A stretch of DNA of 64,000 nt, from the NCBI GenBank assembly GCA_903859155.1, contig CAIOLO010000107.1, forward strand, positions 67,177 through 131,176, given 5' to 3'. The translations under genes and the position numbers were made by a program. The stretch comes from an uncultured beta proteobacterium. GTDB taxonomy: Bacteria > Pseudomonadota > Gammaproteobacteria > Burkholderiales > SG8-39. Every line of letters begins with the position of its first letter. Position 1 is the stretch's first letter. A model generated the notes under the pieces. The model made no database searches, was not told where the DNA came from, and saw only the letters and a list, made by a program, of their open reading frames with translations. Shown here in pieces: positions 34,698 to 44,075 of the stretch.

Positions 34698-36482
34698 TCA
34701 GTTCTCGATGCGCCTTCGTTCGCGTTCCAGCCGCGTTTCCAACGCCAGGCATTTTCCTTCATCGTCGAGCACCACGCCGTAATCAGTCAGTGCGGCCTCG
34801 TGGCTGACATATCCGAGGCGTACGTCGCGTTCAACGTTTGCCGGTTCGCGCGCAAGTGGATCGCCATAGCCGCCGCCGCCGCCGCTGGTGATGTGCATCC
34901 GGTCGCCGGGGGCGATACCGACCGTGGCCTTTTTGACCACTTCGCGCCTGCCATCGGCGCGCTCGATCTGCACATCTGGCGCGGCGCCATCCTTGCCCCC
35001 GAGAATGCCCCAGGGCGCGCAGTCATTGCGGTCCGAACTGACATGGGAACTGCAGGGAGCGAGAAAGGTCGAGACCTTTTCAACGCCCAGCCCTCCGCGG
35101 AATTGCCCCGCGCCGCCTGAGTCAATACGCATTCGCTGCGATTCGATGCGTATTGGGTAGAGCGCTTCCTGCATTTCCACCGGAATGTCCAGTGTATCGC
35201 CGTGTGCCATGGTCTTGTAAGGCCCGGGGCCGTCGTGGCCGAGCGAAGCGCCCCAACCGCCGTGCATGGTGCTGTTGCAGTGGTAAAGCTGTCCGGTTGC
35301 CGGGCTGTTGCCCGAATAGCCGTGTATGCCGAAATTGGCGTGGTGGCCACCGGCCACGTACTCCGGCACGCCTTTTACCATCGCCTTGATGATGGTGTCT
35401 ATGACGGTGGGTAATGGGGTGCTGTAGCCGCCCATGGGTGCCGAGCCCGTGGCACTCAGAAACTTGCCTTGCGGAATGACGACATGCAAGGGTCTGAAAC
35501 TGCCATCGTTGGCGGGTTCATCCGGTTCCACCAGATATTTGAATGCGATGCGCGCGGCCGTCACCGCACCGCCCTCGCGGCCGGAATTGAGCGGTCCCTT
35601 CACCTGGTCTGCAACGCCGGAAAAATCCACCGTCATTTCATCGCCGTGCACGCGTACCTCGAGATTGACGTCGATATGGCGATTGACATCGATGCTGTCG
35701 CTGTCGAGGAAAGATCCGGCGCGGTAAGTGCCGTCCGGTATCCTGCTGATGGTCTGCCGGGCAGCGGCTTCGGAGCGCGACCACATGAGTTCGATCGATG
35801 CCCGCACCGTTTCAAGTCCGTACTTGTTGACCACTCCCAGCATCATTTCCTTGCCGAGCAGGCATCCGGCCAGCTGCGATTTCACGTCACCCATGAGCAT
35901 CCTGGGAAAGCGCGTGTTCGACTCGATGATCCGGTAGATGTCCTTGACCGGTTCGCCACGCGACCAGAGTTTGACGCTGCGGAACTGGATGCCTTCCTGG
36001 AAGATGTCGGTGGACCGGGAGGTGGCCGCCGACCCAACCACCATGCCGCCGATGTCGATCCAGTGGACCAGGACCGCCATGAACCCCACCAGTTCGGCGT
36101 TGTCGGCACCGGCGAAAATGGGCGTGTACATGGCCACGTTGTTGAGGTGCTGGCCGAGCGACCCGGGATCGTTGCTGAAGATCACGTCGCCCGGTTCGAT
36201 GCCCTCAAGTCCATGCACCGCAATTCCATCGCGCACTGCAACGCCCAGAGCATTGGCGACGAAAAGGGGAATGGAACCCTTGCCCTGGCAGATCAGACGG
36301 CCTTCAGGATCGACGATGCCGCAGGCGAAATCCTTGTAGACATAGATGATCGGACTGTATGCGGTGCGGGTGATATTGAGGTCGATCTGATTCGGGATGG
36401 CGAGCAGCGCATGGCGGATCATTTCCGCGCTGATCGGATTTACCTGGACGGATGCGGTCCGTTGATGGGCAGGATGGGTCAT
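34698..36482 (-). CDS. hyuB: Hydantoinase B/oxoprolinase family subunit
   Basis: The start at 36482 lies 4 bases after the hydantoinase A stop and gives 594 residues. The N-terminal region NPISAEMIRHALLAIPNQIDLNITRTAYSPIIYVYKDFACGIVDPEGRL and GDVIFSNDPGSLGQHLNNVAMYTPIF are standard for HyuB, which pairs with HyuA. The pair hydrolyses hydantoins, 5-oxoproline or related cyclic amides with ATP, or carboxylates ketones in the acetone carboxylase branch. Gly-rich SGGGGGYGDPLAREP near the C-terminus is typical. The substrate is unknown. Confidence 0.9.
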   Translation of the reverse strand: MTHPAHQRTASVQVNPISAEMIRHALLAIPNQIDLNITRTAYSPIIYVYKDFACGIVDPEGRLICQGKGSIPLFVANALGVAVRDGIAVHGLEGIEPGDVIFSNDPGSLGQHLNNVAMYTPIFAGADNAELVGFMAVLVHWIDIGGMVVGSAATSRSTDIFQEGIQFRSVKLWSRGEPVKDIYRIIESNTRFPRMLMGDVKSQLAGCLLGKEMMLGVVNKYGLETVRASIELMWSRSEAAARQTISRIPDGTYRAGSFLDSDSIDVNRHIDVNLEVRVHGDEMTVDFSGVADQVKGPLNSGREGGAVTAARIAFKYLVEPDEPANDGSFRPLHVVIPQGKFLSATGSAPMGGYSTPLPTVIDTIIKAMVKGVPEYVAGGHHANFGIHGYSGNSPATGQLYHCNSTMHGGWGASLGHDGPGPYKTMAHGDTLDIPVEMQEALYPIRIESQRMRIDSGGAGQFRGGLGVEKVSTFLAPCSSHVSSDRNDCAPWGILGGKDGAAPDVQIERADGRREVVKKATVGIAPGDRMHITSGGGGGYGDPLAREPANVERDVRLGYVSHEAALTDYGVVLDDEGKCLALETRLERERRRIEN

Positions 36483-36486
36483 GGTG

Positions 36487-38562
36487 TCAGCGCGCCTGCC
36501 GCTTGTTTGGTTGCGGACCGAGCCGGATGTGGATTTCACCCAGCGAGCCGATGGAAAAACTGTCATCCGGACCGATGATGGTGGTGGACCCGTACTCCTC
36601 GATTACCGCGGGCCCTGCCGATTCGAAACCGGCCTGCAAGGCGCGGCGATCATGGACGGGCGTATCGATCCGGGCCCCGCGCTCGGAAAAATATACCTCG
36701 CGGGATCGAGGGTCTGCCGCAGCGCGATTTTCAGTTGCAGGACGCAGGCTCTCCAGCGCCGGCCTTTGTATCTGGGCTGTTGCGGTGAGCGTCAACCCGA
36801 CAATCTCGATTGGCGAGTCTTCATCGACATGGCCAAAGCGCTGGCGGTACAGGGCTTCAAAAGCAGCGCGTATCCTCCCGAGCTCAGGGTCGCGTCCGAT
36901 CGCGGTCTGCACAAAATGCCGCTGCCCGGCAAAGCGCATCTGAGCCTGTCTCGCGAAGGTCAGCGGCACCGGCCCCAGTTCGGCAGCAAGTGCCGCACCC
37001 ATGGACTTTTCCATCTGTTCAAAAGCAAGTGCCATCGCCGCCGCCGCTTCCGCATTCAATGCACGCAGAAAGGTCTGTGTTTCATCGACACGGGCGTCCG
37101 CGAGCAGCATGCCGACAGCCGAAAAGATTCCAGGTTCCGGCGGAATGATTACCTCCGGTATATTCATCTCCCGTGCCAGCGCCTGGCCATGTAGGGGGCC
37201 GCCACCGCCAAAGGCAAACAGCGTGAAATCGCGGGGATCGAGTCCGCGCTCGGTGGTGATCTGTTTGATCGCGCTTGCCATGGTAATGGTGCCCAGCGCG
37301 ACAATGCCCTGGGCCATCTCATCGCGGCCAGCAGCGGCGGTGAAACCCAGCGAGGACGCGAGTTGGTCGATGGCGCGCACGGCCGCGGGTTCGTCAAGGC
37401 GCATTTCGCCGCCCAGAAATGACGCGGCACTGATGCGCCCCAGGGCGAGATTGGCATCGGTAATGGTGGGCTCCTTGCCGCCCAGGCCGTAACACACGGG
37501 GCCGGGAGTGGACCCGGCGCTGCGTGGTCCGACGTGCACGCGTCCCAGTTCATCCTGCCAGGCGATGGACCCGCCGCCCGCCCCGACTTCGACAATGTCG
37601 ATCACCGCATGCCGGACCGGGAAACCGCGCTCTTCGCCACCGACGTAATAGGGCGACTTCACTTCGAAGCGCCCGTATTCGATGATGCCGCATTTGGCGG
37701 TGGTGCCGCCCATGTCGAAGGCAATGACCTTGTCCAGGCCAAGCGCACTTGCATATACGCCGGCACCGATGCATCCGCCCACAGGACCGGATTCGAGCAT
37801 TGCGCAGGGTTGCTGGCGCGCGCGTTTGAGTGCGACCACGCCGCCGTTGGAGGCCATCATGTAGAAGGTTCTGGTAAAACCTTCACCGCGCATGCGCTCG
37901 TCCAGGCGGGTAATGCAGTCGGCCAGCCGCGGACCGGCATAGGCGTTGGCAGCTGCGGTCGAGGTGCGCTCGTACTCATACCATTCGCGCGTCAGCTCCG
38001 ATCCGGCAACGATGTAGCAGCGGGGCAGGCGCTTTCTGAGAATCGCGGCCGCCTGGTCCTCGTGTGCGCTGTTGATATAGGAGTTGAGGAAGGAAATGGC
38101 CACGGCTTCGATGCCGCGTGTTTCGATGAACTGAGCTATCCGCTCCAGTTGTTCCACATCCAGGGCGCGGAACACCTTGCCGTCCCCGCCGATGCGTTCG
38201 CGAACCTCCAGACGCAGGTCGCGTTCGATCAGCACCGGATCGCGCTCATAGCGCAAATCGAAAGGAACGGCGCGATTGCCGCGCTTGATTTCCAGGATGT
38301 CGCGGTGCCCTTCCGTGGTGATGAGGGCGGTTTTCGCACCGTTGCGCTGGACGAAGGTATTGATGACCAGGGTGGTCGCGAATTTGACGATCTCCGCCTG
38401 CGGCAGGTCGATTTTCGCTTTGTGAAAGCAATCCATCAGGCCATTCACCAGATCGTCATAGGTGGTGAGGCTCTTGGTCATCACCAGCCTGCCCTCTACG
38501 CGGTCAAAAGCCGCGAGGTCGGTGAATGTACCTCCGGTATCGGCGGCAACGATGTATCTCAA
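36487..38562 (-). CDS. hyuA: Hydantoinase A/oxoprolinase family subunit
   Basis: The 691-residue ATP-binding subunit begins at a TTG (38562), supported by the family start RYIVAADTGGTFTDLAAFD (phosphate loop DTGGTFTD, residues 8-15) and GGAA upstream. Other marks are ATTLVINTFVQRNGAKTALITTEGHRDILEI, FDMGGTTAKCGII and VEVGAGGGSIAW, the sugar-kinase-like ATPase motifs of the family. The rare TTG may lower expression relative to HyuB. It lies 37 bases after a Bug receptor gene, giving an operon Bug-hyuA-hyuB for uptake and ring opening of a cyclic amide or similar compound. Confidence 0.92.
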   Translation of the reverse strand: MRYIVAADTGGTFTDLAAFDRVEGRLVMTKSLTTYDDLVNGLMDCFHKAKIDLPQAEIVKFATTLVINTFVQRNGAKTALITTEGHRDILEIKRGNRAVPFDLRYERDPVLIERDLRLEVRERIGGDGKVFRALDVEQLERIAQFIETRGIEAVAISFLNSYINSAHEDQAAAILRKRLPRCYIVAGSELTREWYEYERTSTAAANAYAGPRLADCITRLDERMRGEGFTRTFYMMASNGGVVALKRARQQPCAMLESGPVGGCIGAGVYASALGLDKVIAFDMGGTTAKCGIIEYGRFEVKSPYYVGGEERGFPVRHAVIDIVEVGAGGGSIAWQDELGRVHVGPRSAGSTPGPVCYGLGGKEPTITDANLALGRISAASFLGGEMRLDEPAAVRAIDQLASSLGFTAAAGRDEMAQGIVALGTITMASAIKQITTERGLDPRDFTLFAFGGGGPLHGQALAREMNIPEVIIPPEPGIFSAVGMLLADARVDETQTFLRALNAEAAAAMALAFEQMEKSMGAALAAELGPVPLTFARQAQMRFAGQRHFVQTAIGRDPELGRIRAAFEALYRQRFGHVDEDSPIEIVGLTLTATAQIQRPALESLRPATENRAAADPRSREVYFSERGARIDTPVHDRRALQAGFESAGPAVIEEYGSTTIIGPDDSFSIGSLGEIHIRLGPQPNKRQAR

Positions 38563-38599
38563 TTCGGAAATTCCAATGTTAGTGGAGGCAGTGAAGCCA

Positions 38600-39565
38600 C
38601 TATTCGGGTTTGATTCCCGCTTTTTTCAGAGCTTCGCCAAAGCGCCGGTAATCCCGCTTGATCAATTGATCGAATGCGTCGGCGCTTCCGCCGATGACGT
38701 CCACGCCGGTGGCGCCAAGCTTCTGCCTGACCTCGGGCTGGTCAAGCGCGGTGCCCAGATCGCGATTGAGCTTCTGGATTACCTCGCGCGGGGTGCCTGC
38801 GGGCACCACCACGCCCTGCCATGCCGTCAGGTCAAAGCCGGGAATCGTTTCGGCGACAGCTGGCAGGTCCGGAAAAGGTTGGGCGCCGCGTTTCGGAAAT
38901 GCGGTGGCCAGCGCACGCACCCGGTTACTCCTTACCGGCGCAGTCACGGTCGGACCGAGATCGAACATCAGGTTGATTTCGCCTGCCATCAGCGCGGTCA
39001 GGGCCGGCGCATTGCCTTTGTAATTCACCAGAATCATTTCTGCGCCGGCGTACGACTGCAGCAGCGCGCACCCCACGGTGGGCAGGGATCCCGGTGTCGC
39101 GCAACTGACGGTGCCCGGCCGGGCGCGCACTTCGGCAATGATTTCACCGACCGTTTTGGGGGCGAAGCCGTTGCTGGCAACCAGCACCGAGGTCAAGCCG
39201 GTGGCCTGGATGACCCCGTTGAACAACTCAGGGTCAACGGCAACCTTCATGAAGGAAGGATTGGTGACCAGGGCGGGAACCGCGTAAAGCAGCGTATAGC
39301 CGTCGGGGCGGGCCCGGGATACCTGCTCGTGGCCGATATTCCCACCGGCGCCACCAACGTTGTCAATGACCACCGCTTGTCCCAGTTGCTCGGTGAGCTT
39401 CGGCATGAGCAGGCGCACCACGACGTCGGTGGCTCCTCCCGGGGGAAACGGCACCACCCAGCGAACTGGCCTGGAGGGAAAGCCCTGAGCCGTTGCGGCA
39501 AGGCTGCATGTGAATAGTACAGTCGCGGTCAGCGCCTGCGTTGCGCGCAACAGGTTTGTCTTCAT
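38600..39565 (-). CDS. Bug/TctC family periplasmic solute receptor
   Basis: The 321-residue protein has a signal peptide (FTCSLAATAQ), then GFPSRPVRWVVPFPPGGATDVVVRLLMP, GQAVVIDNVGGAGGNIG and SRARPDGYTLLYAV. AGGAGA precedes the ATG. As first gene of the Bug-hyuA-hyuB unit it is probably the receptor for the hydantoinase substrate or for a compound that signals its presence. No membrane transporter subunit is in the unit. Confidence 0.9.
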   Translation of the reverse strand: MKTNLLRATQALTATVLFTCSLAATAQGFPSRPVRWVVPFPPGGATDVVVRLLMPKLTEQLGQAVVIDNVGGAGGNIGHEQVSRARPDGYTLLYAVPALVTNPSFMKVAVDPELFNGVIQATGLTSVLVASNGFAPKTVGEIIAEVRARPGTVSCATPGSLPTVGCALLQSYAGAEMILVNYKGNAPALTALMAGEINLMFDLGPTVTAPVRSNRVRALATAFPKRGAQPFPDLPAVAETIPGFDLTAWQGVVVPAGTPREVIQKLNRDLGTALDQPEVRQKLGATGVDVIGGSADAFDQLIKRDYRRFGEALKKAGIKPE

Positions 39566-39862
39566 CGATACATCTCCTGATCAAATGCTTGTGAGGGGCC
39601 CGCGTCGCGGCGCTCCCGGAATTTAATTGGCCGCAGAAATTTCCCGGGGAATCGCTGGTCAAGTTCCCATGTGGGTTGAATCCAATGGGACTATTGGGAC
39701 TTAGGCTCTACGAGAGGGCGATTTTACCGGTGTTCAGCGCATTGCGACGGAAACGCTGATCAAGCCCAATTTTGAAAATTTCCCCATCAGGGTTTCCCTC
39801 TGATATGGGGGAGTTACAAGGGGCTCGGTTACGTAACAGCGGGCCCCTGGTTCAGTATTTCC
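39566..39862. other. Gap between the TPP-enzyme operon and the Bug-hyu operon
   Basis: This 297-base stretch holds no convincing gene. It contains the candidate terminator at 39782-39810, a perfect 10-bp palindrome GTTACGTAAC near 39829-39838, and an AT-richer part nearer the Bug start where its promoter should lie. I cannot assign the hexamers. Confidence 0.35.
39782..39810 (-). terminator. Candidate terminator of the TPP-enzyme operon
   Basis: On the minus strand CCCCATATCAG pairs with CTGATGGGG (one 2-base bulge), capped by AGGG-AAA-CCCT, and is followed by AAATTTT. It lies 53 bases past the end of the TPP-binding gene. The T-run is short. Confidence 0.4.
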
Positions 39863-40477
39863 CTAGCTTTTTACACCCAAGCCCTGCATGAAGCGGTCGC
39901 GGATCCGGGCAGGATTGCGCTCGGTCTCGGCGGCCGGGGGTTTGTCATCGATGCGCGCCGCGATCAGCCAGGGGCCGTCCGCGGCGAGCGCGCGGTCGAT
40001 GCGTGTTTCGAAATCCTTTTCATCCGCGGCCCAGGCACTTTTTTCCAATCCGGCGCCTCGCGCCACCGCAACGATGTCGGTGCCGCGCGCGGTAAGTGTC
40101 GCCTGCCCGCCGGTGATCTGGTAGCTGCCGTTGTCCATGATCACGATCGTCAGGTTTTTCTGTCCCTGTGCCGCGATCGTTCCCAGGCATCCCAGTTGCA
40201 TCAGTATCGACCCGTCGCCCTCGATGCCGATGACGCGTCGCTGCGGTTGCGCCAGCGCCACGCCCAGTGCGATGGGACAGGCAAGTCCCATGCTGCCCAG
40301 CATGTAGAAATTCTCCGGGCGCTGCCCCGCCGCCCAAAGGTCGAAGTTGGTGTTGCCGATGCCGCCGATCACGGCTTCGCCGCCGTGCAACCTGGCCACC
40401 AGGCGTTTGGAGAGATCGGTGCGGTTCATTACTTTCGCGGAATCGCGCGTGCCGGGGGAGAGTTCTGTCGCGCTCAT
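39863..40477 (-). CDS. TPP-binding decarboxylase, C-terminal (beta-type) subunit
   Basis: GAGGAGC before 40477 sets the start; the product is 204 residues. It carries the thiamine pyrophosphate motif GDGS (87-90) followed by DNGSYQ (115-120), and GSMGLACPIALGVALA. It matches the beta half of sulfopyruvate/phosphonopyruvate decarboxylases (ComE-type), in which the enzyme is split into two chains. It lies 8 bases after the partner gene. The substrate is probably a 3-carbon 2-oxo acid with a charged group, but this is inference from the family. Confidence 0.82.
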   Translation of the reverse strand: MSATELSPGTRDSAKVMNRTDLSKRLVARLHGGEAVIGGIGNTNFDLWAAGQRPENFYMLGSMGLACPIALGVALAQPQRRVIGIEGDGSILMQLGCLGTIAAQGQKNLTIVIMDNGSYQITGGQATLTARGTDIVAVARGAGLEKSAWAADEKDFETRIDRALAADGPWLIAARIDDKPPAAETERNPARIRDRFMQGLGVKS

Positions 40478-40485
40478 GGTGCTCC

Positions 40486-41022
40486 TCACTTCCTGACGGT
40501 CTTGCCGCCGGTCAGCAGCGGAGAAAGGATCAGGGCAGCCGGCGCCCGCGTCAGCAGCGCCTGCTGTATGGTCCGGTCGGCAATGAATTCGAGTTCGTCC
40601 AACCGCGTGATGGTGTGGTTCTCGATGCCAAGGGACTCCAGCACCGGGCGCATGGTGCGGCATACCATCGCCTGGCCGATGTTGAATTCACCCAGGGTGC
40701 CGCGCTCGGAGACCACCATCAGCACGGGGATCTGGTAGGGCACGGCCAGCGAGGCCAGGACATTGGGCAAGGTGGCGAAGCCGCTGGTCTGCATCAGCAC
40801 CACGCCGCGCACACCGCCCATCCAGGCGCCGGCGACGATACCAACGGCCTCCTCTTCCCTGGGCGGGGAGATCACGGTGAAAAAACCGTCCGCATGCACG
40901 GCGCCGATCAGCGGCGTGAGCACCCGGTCCGGCACGTAGGTGATAAGGCGTACCTGATTCGCTTTAAGAACCTTGAGCAGGGTTTCGTGCCAGGGCGCTG
41001 GCGGGGCGGATTCATCAGACAT
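40486..41022 (-). CDS. TPP-binding decarboxylase, N-terminal (alpha-type) subunit
   Basis: The 178-residue chain supplies the pyrimidine-binding half of a split TPP enzyme. The catalytic Glu region reads SPPREEEAVGIVAGAWMGG (Glu56-58), as in ComD-type sulfopyruvate decarboxylase alpha chains, followed by VVLMQTSGFATLPNVLASL. Together with the gene at 39863 it should form an alpha/beta enzyme that decarboxylates a 2-oxo acid. No sulfonate or phosphonate genes are adjacent, so the true substrate is open. Confidence 0.82.
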   Translation of the reverse strand: MSDESAPPAPWHETLLKVLKANQVRLITYVPDRVLTPLIGAVHADGFFTVISPPREEEAVGIVAGAWMGGVRGVVLMQTSGFATLPNVLASLAVPYQIPVLMVVSERGTLGEFNIGQAMVCRTMRPVLESLGIENHTITRLDELEFIADRTIQQALLTRAPAALILSPLLTGGKTVRK

Positions 41023-41087
41023 GGGTGGCGTTCCGGATAATTACTGGCAGCGAGCCAAGCACGCGACATGACATATTATGCCGCGTC

Positions 41088-42098
41088 TCAAAATATCAAC
41101 ATGCTCAACCAGTACCCGATCGCGGCGACAAAGGCGCTCGCCGGGATGGTGAATACCCACGCCCAGACGATATTGCCCGCGACCCCCCAGCGCACCGCGC
41201 TGGCGCGTCGCGTCGCACCCACGCCGACGATGGCGCCGGTGATGGTGTGCGTGGTGGAGACCGGAATGCCCAGTCCGGTGGCGAGGAACAGCGTTATAGC
41301 GCCGCCGGTTTCCGCGCAGAAGCCGCCAACGGGTTTGAGCTTGGTGATTTTCTGGCCCATGGTCTTGACGATGCGCCAGCCGCCAAACATGGTGCCCAGG
41401 GCTATCGCCATATAGCAGGCGATTATGGTCCAGATCGGCGGCATGTCCGCTGTTGCCGAAGAATAACCGGTGGCGATCAGCAGCATCCAGATGATGCCGA
41501 TGGTTTTCTGCGCGTCATTGCCGCCGTGCCCCAGGCTGTAGGCGCCCGCGGAAACCAGTTGCAGCCGGCGGAACCAGCGGTCGATGCGCGACGGGGTTGC
41601 GCGCCGGCACAACCAGGAGACCGCGATCATCATGCCCGATCCCAGCAGAAAACCGAGCAGGGGCGAGACGAATATGAAGACCACGGTCTTGATCACACCG
41701 CTGGCAATCAGCGCCGAGGCGCCTGCCTTGGCGACCACCGCGCCGACTATGCCCCCGATCAGGGCGTGCGACGAACTGCTGGGAATCCCGTAGAACCAGG
41801 TGACGATGTTCCAGGCGATCGCGCCCAGCAGGGCGCCGAACACCACATTGGGATCGACCACGCCGGCATCGACGATACCCTTGCCCACGGTGGCCGCAAC
41901 ACTCAGGTGAAATACGAACAGGGCGATGAAATTGAAGCAGGCCGCAAACAGCACCGCCTGCGCCGGCTTGAGGACGCCGGTGGATACCACGGTTGCGATC
42001 GAGTTGGCCGCGTCGTGAAAGCCGTTCATGAAATCGAAGGCCAGCGCGATCAGCACCAGCAGAACGACAACCCATAGCCCGACGGAGCCTGCAGTCAT
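41088..42098 (-). CDS. pit: Inorganic phosphate transporter, Pit family
   Basis: The 336-residue membrane protein has two inverted halves, each with the PiT signature: FDFMNGFHDAANSIATVVSTGVL near the N-terminus and SLGHGGNDAQKTIGIIWMLL in the middle. It takes up phosphate (as metal-phosphate) with protons. It lies 12 bases after the DUF47 gene on the same strand, the usual pairing in which the DUF47/PhoU-like protein modulates Pit. Glycine-rich SSSSHALIGGIVGAVVA is typical of the family. Confidence 0.92.
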   Translation of the reverse strand: MTAGSVGLWVVVLLVLIALAFDFMNGFHDAANSIATVVSTGVLKPAQAVLFAACFNFIALFVFHLSVAATVGKGIVDAGVVDPNVVFGALLGAIAWNIVTWFYGIPSSSSHALIGGIVGAVVAKAGASALIASGVIKTVVFIFVSPLLGFLLGSGMMIAVSWLCRRATPSRIDRWFRRLQLVSAGAYSLGHGGNDAQKTIGIIWMLLIATGYSSATADMPPIWTIIACYMAIALGTMFGGWRIVKTMGQKITKLKPVGGFCAETGGAITLFLATGLGIPVSTTHTITGAIVGVGATRRASAVRWGVAGNIVWAWVFTIPASAFVAAIGYWLSMLIF

Positions 42099-42110
42099 GC
42101 CCGGGTACTC

Positions 42111-42758
42111 TCAGGAGTTCTCGAGGACGATGCCCTCGATCAGGTTGGCGACATCTTCGCACTTGTCGGTGATGGTCTCGAGCAATTCATAAATCGCCTT
42201 GAGCTTGATCACCTCGCGCACATCGGGTTCGGAGCGAAACAGCTTGCTCATTGCCGAGCGCATGACGCGGTCGGCGTCGGACTCGAGTTGATCGATCTCC
42301 TCGCAGGTCTTGAGCGCCGCCTCGGCGGTGGAGGCCTTTGAAATATCCGCGATCAGCGAAACGGCATGGCTGACCCGCTCGCAGCATTTCACACTGAGGT
42401 CGGTCAGGCGCACGATCTCCTCGGTCATGTGGCGCACGTCGTACAAGGCCATGGTCTCGGCGCTGTCCTGGATCAGGTCGGCAATGTCGTCCATGGTGTT
42501 GATCAGTGAATGGATCTGGTCGCGATCGATCGGCGTGATGAAGGTCTTGTGCAGGGTCTTGTTGACCTCGTGCGTGATCCGGTCGGCGGCATGCTCGGCA
42601 TCGTCGACTTCGCGGGTGAATTTCTCGCGCAGGACAGGATCGTCATAGTTGACCACCAGTTGCGCCAGGGAGCGCGCCGCTTTGACCACGCAGCCCGCGT
42701 GCTGGTTGAACAACTGGAAAAAATTACCGTCCTGCGGCAGCAGTTTTGAAAATAGCAT
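42111..42758 (-). CDS. DUF47 (PhoU-like) partner of the Pit transporter
   Basis: GGAGAC before 42758 selects this start and gives 215 residues. The all-helical protein belongs to the DUF47 family: MLFSKLLPQDGNFFQLFNQHA, then REVDDAEHAADRITHEVNKTLHKTFITPIDRDQI and a matching second half. It resembles PhoU three-helix bundles that bind metal clusters through E/D-x3-D motifs. It is cytosolic and thought to regulate Pit. It is the first gene of the DUF47-pit operon. Confidence 0.9.
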   Translation of the reverse strand: MLFSKLLPQDGNFFQLFNQHAGCVVKAARSLAQLVVNYDDPVLREKFTREVDDAEHAADRITHEVNKTLHKTFITPIDRDQIHSLINTMDDIADLIQDSAETMALYDVRHMTEEIVRLTDLSVKCCERVSHAVSLIADISKASTAEAALKTCEEIDQLESDADRVMRSAMSKLFRSEPDVREVIKLKAIYELLETITDKCEDVANLIEGIVLENS

Positions 42759-42863
42759 GTTGGGTCTCCAGAATTGCCCTGGCCGGATGGTTTTTGCACC
42801 CGCCCCAGCGGCACTTGCGGGCGCAAGTCTACACTCGCGCACCTTTTGCGGCTTGCCGGCCTT

Positions 42864-44066
42864 TCAGGGATTGCTGAGCGGCAAAATCAGCTGGGACGCA
42901 AATCCGCTTTCAGGCTGGCTTGCCCGGGGCACGGCATCGGCGCGGCACAGATTTCCGGTGCGCACGCCCAGAAGCCGGATGCGGCGCTGCAGGGGCTGTT
43001 TCTTCAGGCATTGTCCGGCGTACTGGCGGATGATTTTTGCATCCTGGGTGTGTGCCGCCAGCGTCAGTTCGCGCGTGCTGATGCTGAAATCGTCGAAGCG
43101 CAGTTTTACGCCGATAGTCTTCGCGGCGTAGCCCTTGCGGTCCAGGTCGGCCGCGACCTGTTCGCAAAGGCGGGTGAAGATCGCACCCAGGGTTTCGCGA
43201 TCCTCGCGGGGATGCAGGTCGCGCTCGAAGGTGGTTTCGCGGCTCAGGGATTTCGCCTCGCGATGCGTCACCACCGGCCGATTGTCGCGGCCGTGTGCGG
43301 CATCGGTCAGCCAGGCGGCGTAGTTGGCGCCGAATTCATCGGTGAGGCGCAGGCGGTCTGCCGCGGCGAGGTCGCCGATGCTGCGAATGCCGATGGCCTC
43401 GAGCCGCGCAGCCGCTTTGGGGCCGATGCCGTTGATGCGCCGCGCCGGCAGCGGCCAGATCCGGGCGGGGATATCGGCATGGGTGAGGACGGTCAGTCCG
43501 TCAGGCTTTTCCAGCTCGGAACACAATTTTGCGAGCAGCTTGTTGGGCGTCACGCCGATTGAGCAGGTAAGTCCGGTGGCTTCGTGCACGCGCGCTTTGA
43601 TGGCGCGCGCGATGGCATTGATGCCGACGCGCGGGTTGCCGGGGGAGGTGTCCTGCGCGCCGGCGACCTCGGTTAGATCGATATAGATTTCGTCAATGCC
43701 GCGGTCCTCGATGAGAGGCGCCATTTCCGCCACGGCGGCCTTGAACAGGCGGGAATATTTGCGGTACTCGTCGAAATCGGCGGGGAGCAGGATCGCCTGC
43801 GGGGCCAGCGCCGCCGCTTTCATCAATCCCAGCGCCGAGTGCACGCCAAACGCGCGGGCTTCGTAAGTGGCGGTGGTCACAACGCCCCGTCCGGCATAGT
43901 CGCGCAGCAGCGCAAATCTGCGCGAACCGTCGGGCAGCACCTCGGGTTGGTGCGCGCGCCGGCCGCCGACGACCACCGCCTGAGAGCGCAGTTCCGGGTA
44001 GCGCAGCAACTCCACCGATGCGTAGAAAGCATCCATGTCCAGGTGGGCGATCCAGCGCTTGGGCAT
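42864..44066 (-). CDS. dinB: DNA polymerase IV (Y family)
   Basis: The 400-residue translesion polymerase has catalytic acids Asp10 (AHLDMDAFYASVE) and Asp125/Glu126 (RGIDEIYIDLTE), with Tyr15 at the steric-gate position. After the catalytic palm comes a helix-hairpin-helix (RRINGIGPKAAARLEAIGI) and the little-finger domain. An insertion of about 20 residues (HQPEVLPDGSRRFALLRDYAG) after strand 2 matches the betaproteobacterial DinB subgroup. It follows the methyltransferase gene by 9 bases, so it is probably co-transcribed. I see no clear LexA box upstream of that pair. Confidence 0.9.
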   Translation of the reverse strand: MPKRWIAHLDMDAFYASVELLRYPELRSQAVVVGGRRAHQPEVLPDGSRRFALLRDYAGRGVVTTATYEARAFGVHSALGLMKAAALAPQAILLPADFDEYRKYSRLFKAAVAEMAPLIEDRGIDEIYIDLTEVAGAQDTSPGNPRVGINAIARAIKARVHEATGLTCSIGVTPNKLLAKLCSELEKPDGLTVLTHADIPARIWPLPARRINGIGPKAAARLEAIGIRSIGDLAAADRLRLTDEFGANYAAWLTDAAHGRDNRPVVTHREAKSLSRETTFERDLHPREDRETLGAIFTRLCEQVAADLDRKGYAAKTIGVKLRFDDFSISTRELTLAAHTQDAKIIRQYAGQCLKKQPLQRRIRLLGVRTGNLCRADAVPRASQPESGFASQLILPLSNP

Positions 44067-44075
44067 GCCGGGGAC

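Noticed and set aside
39829-39838. Perfect palindrome GTTACGTAAC
   Set aside because: It lies past the end of the TPP operon and far from any start. A 10-bp palindrome is expected by chance in a window this size, so I give it no role.
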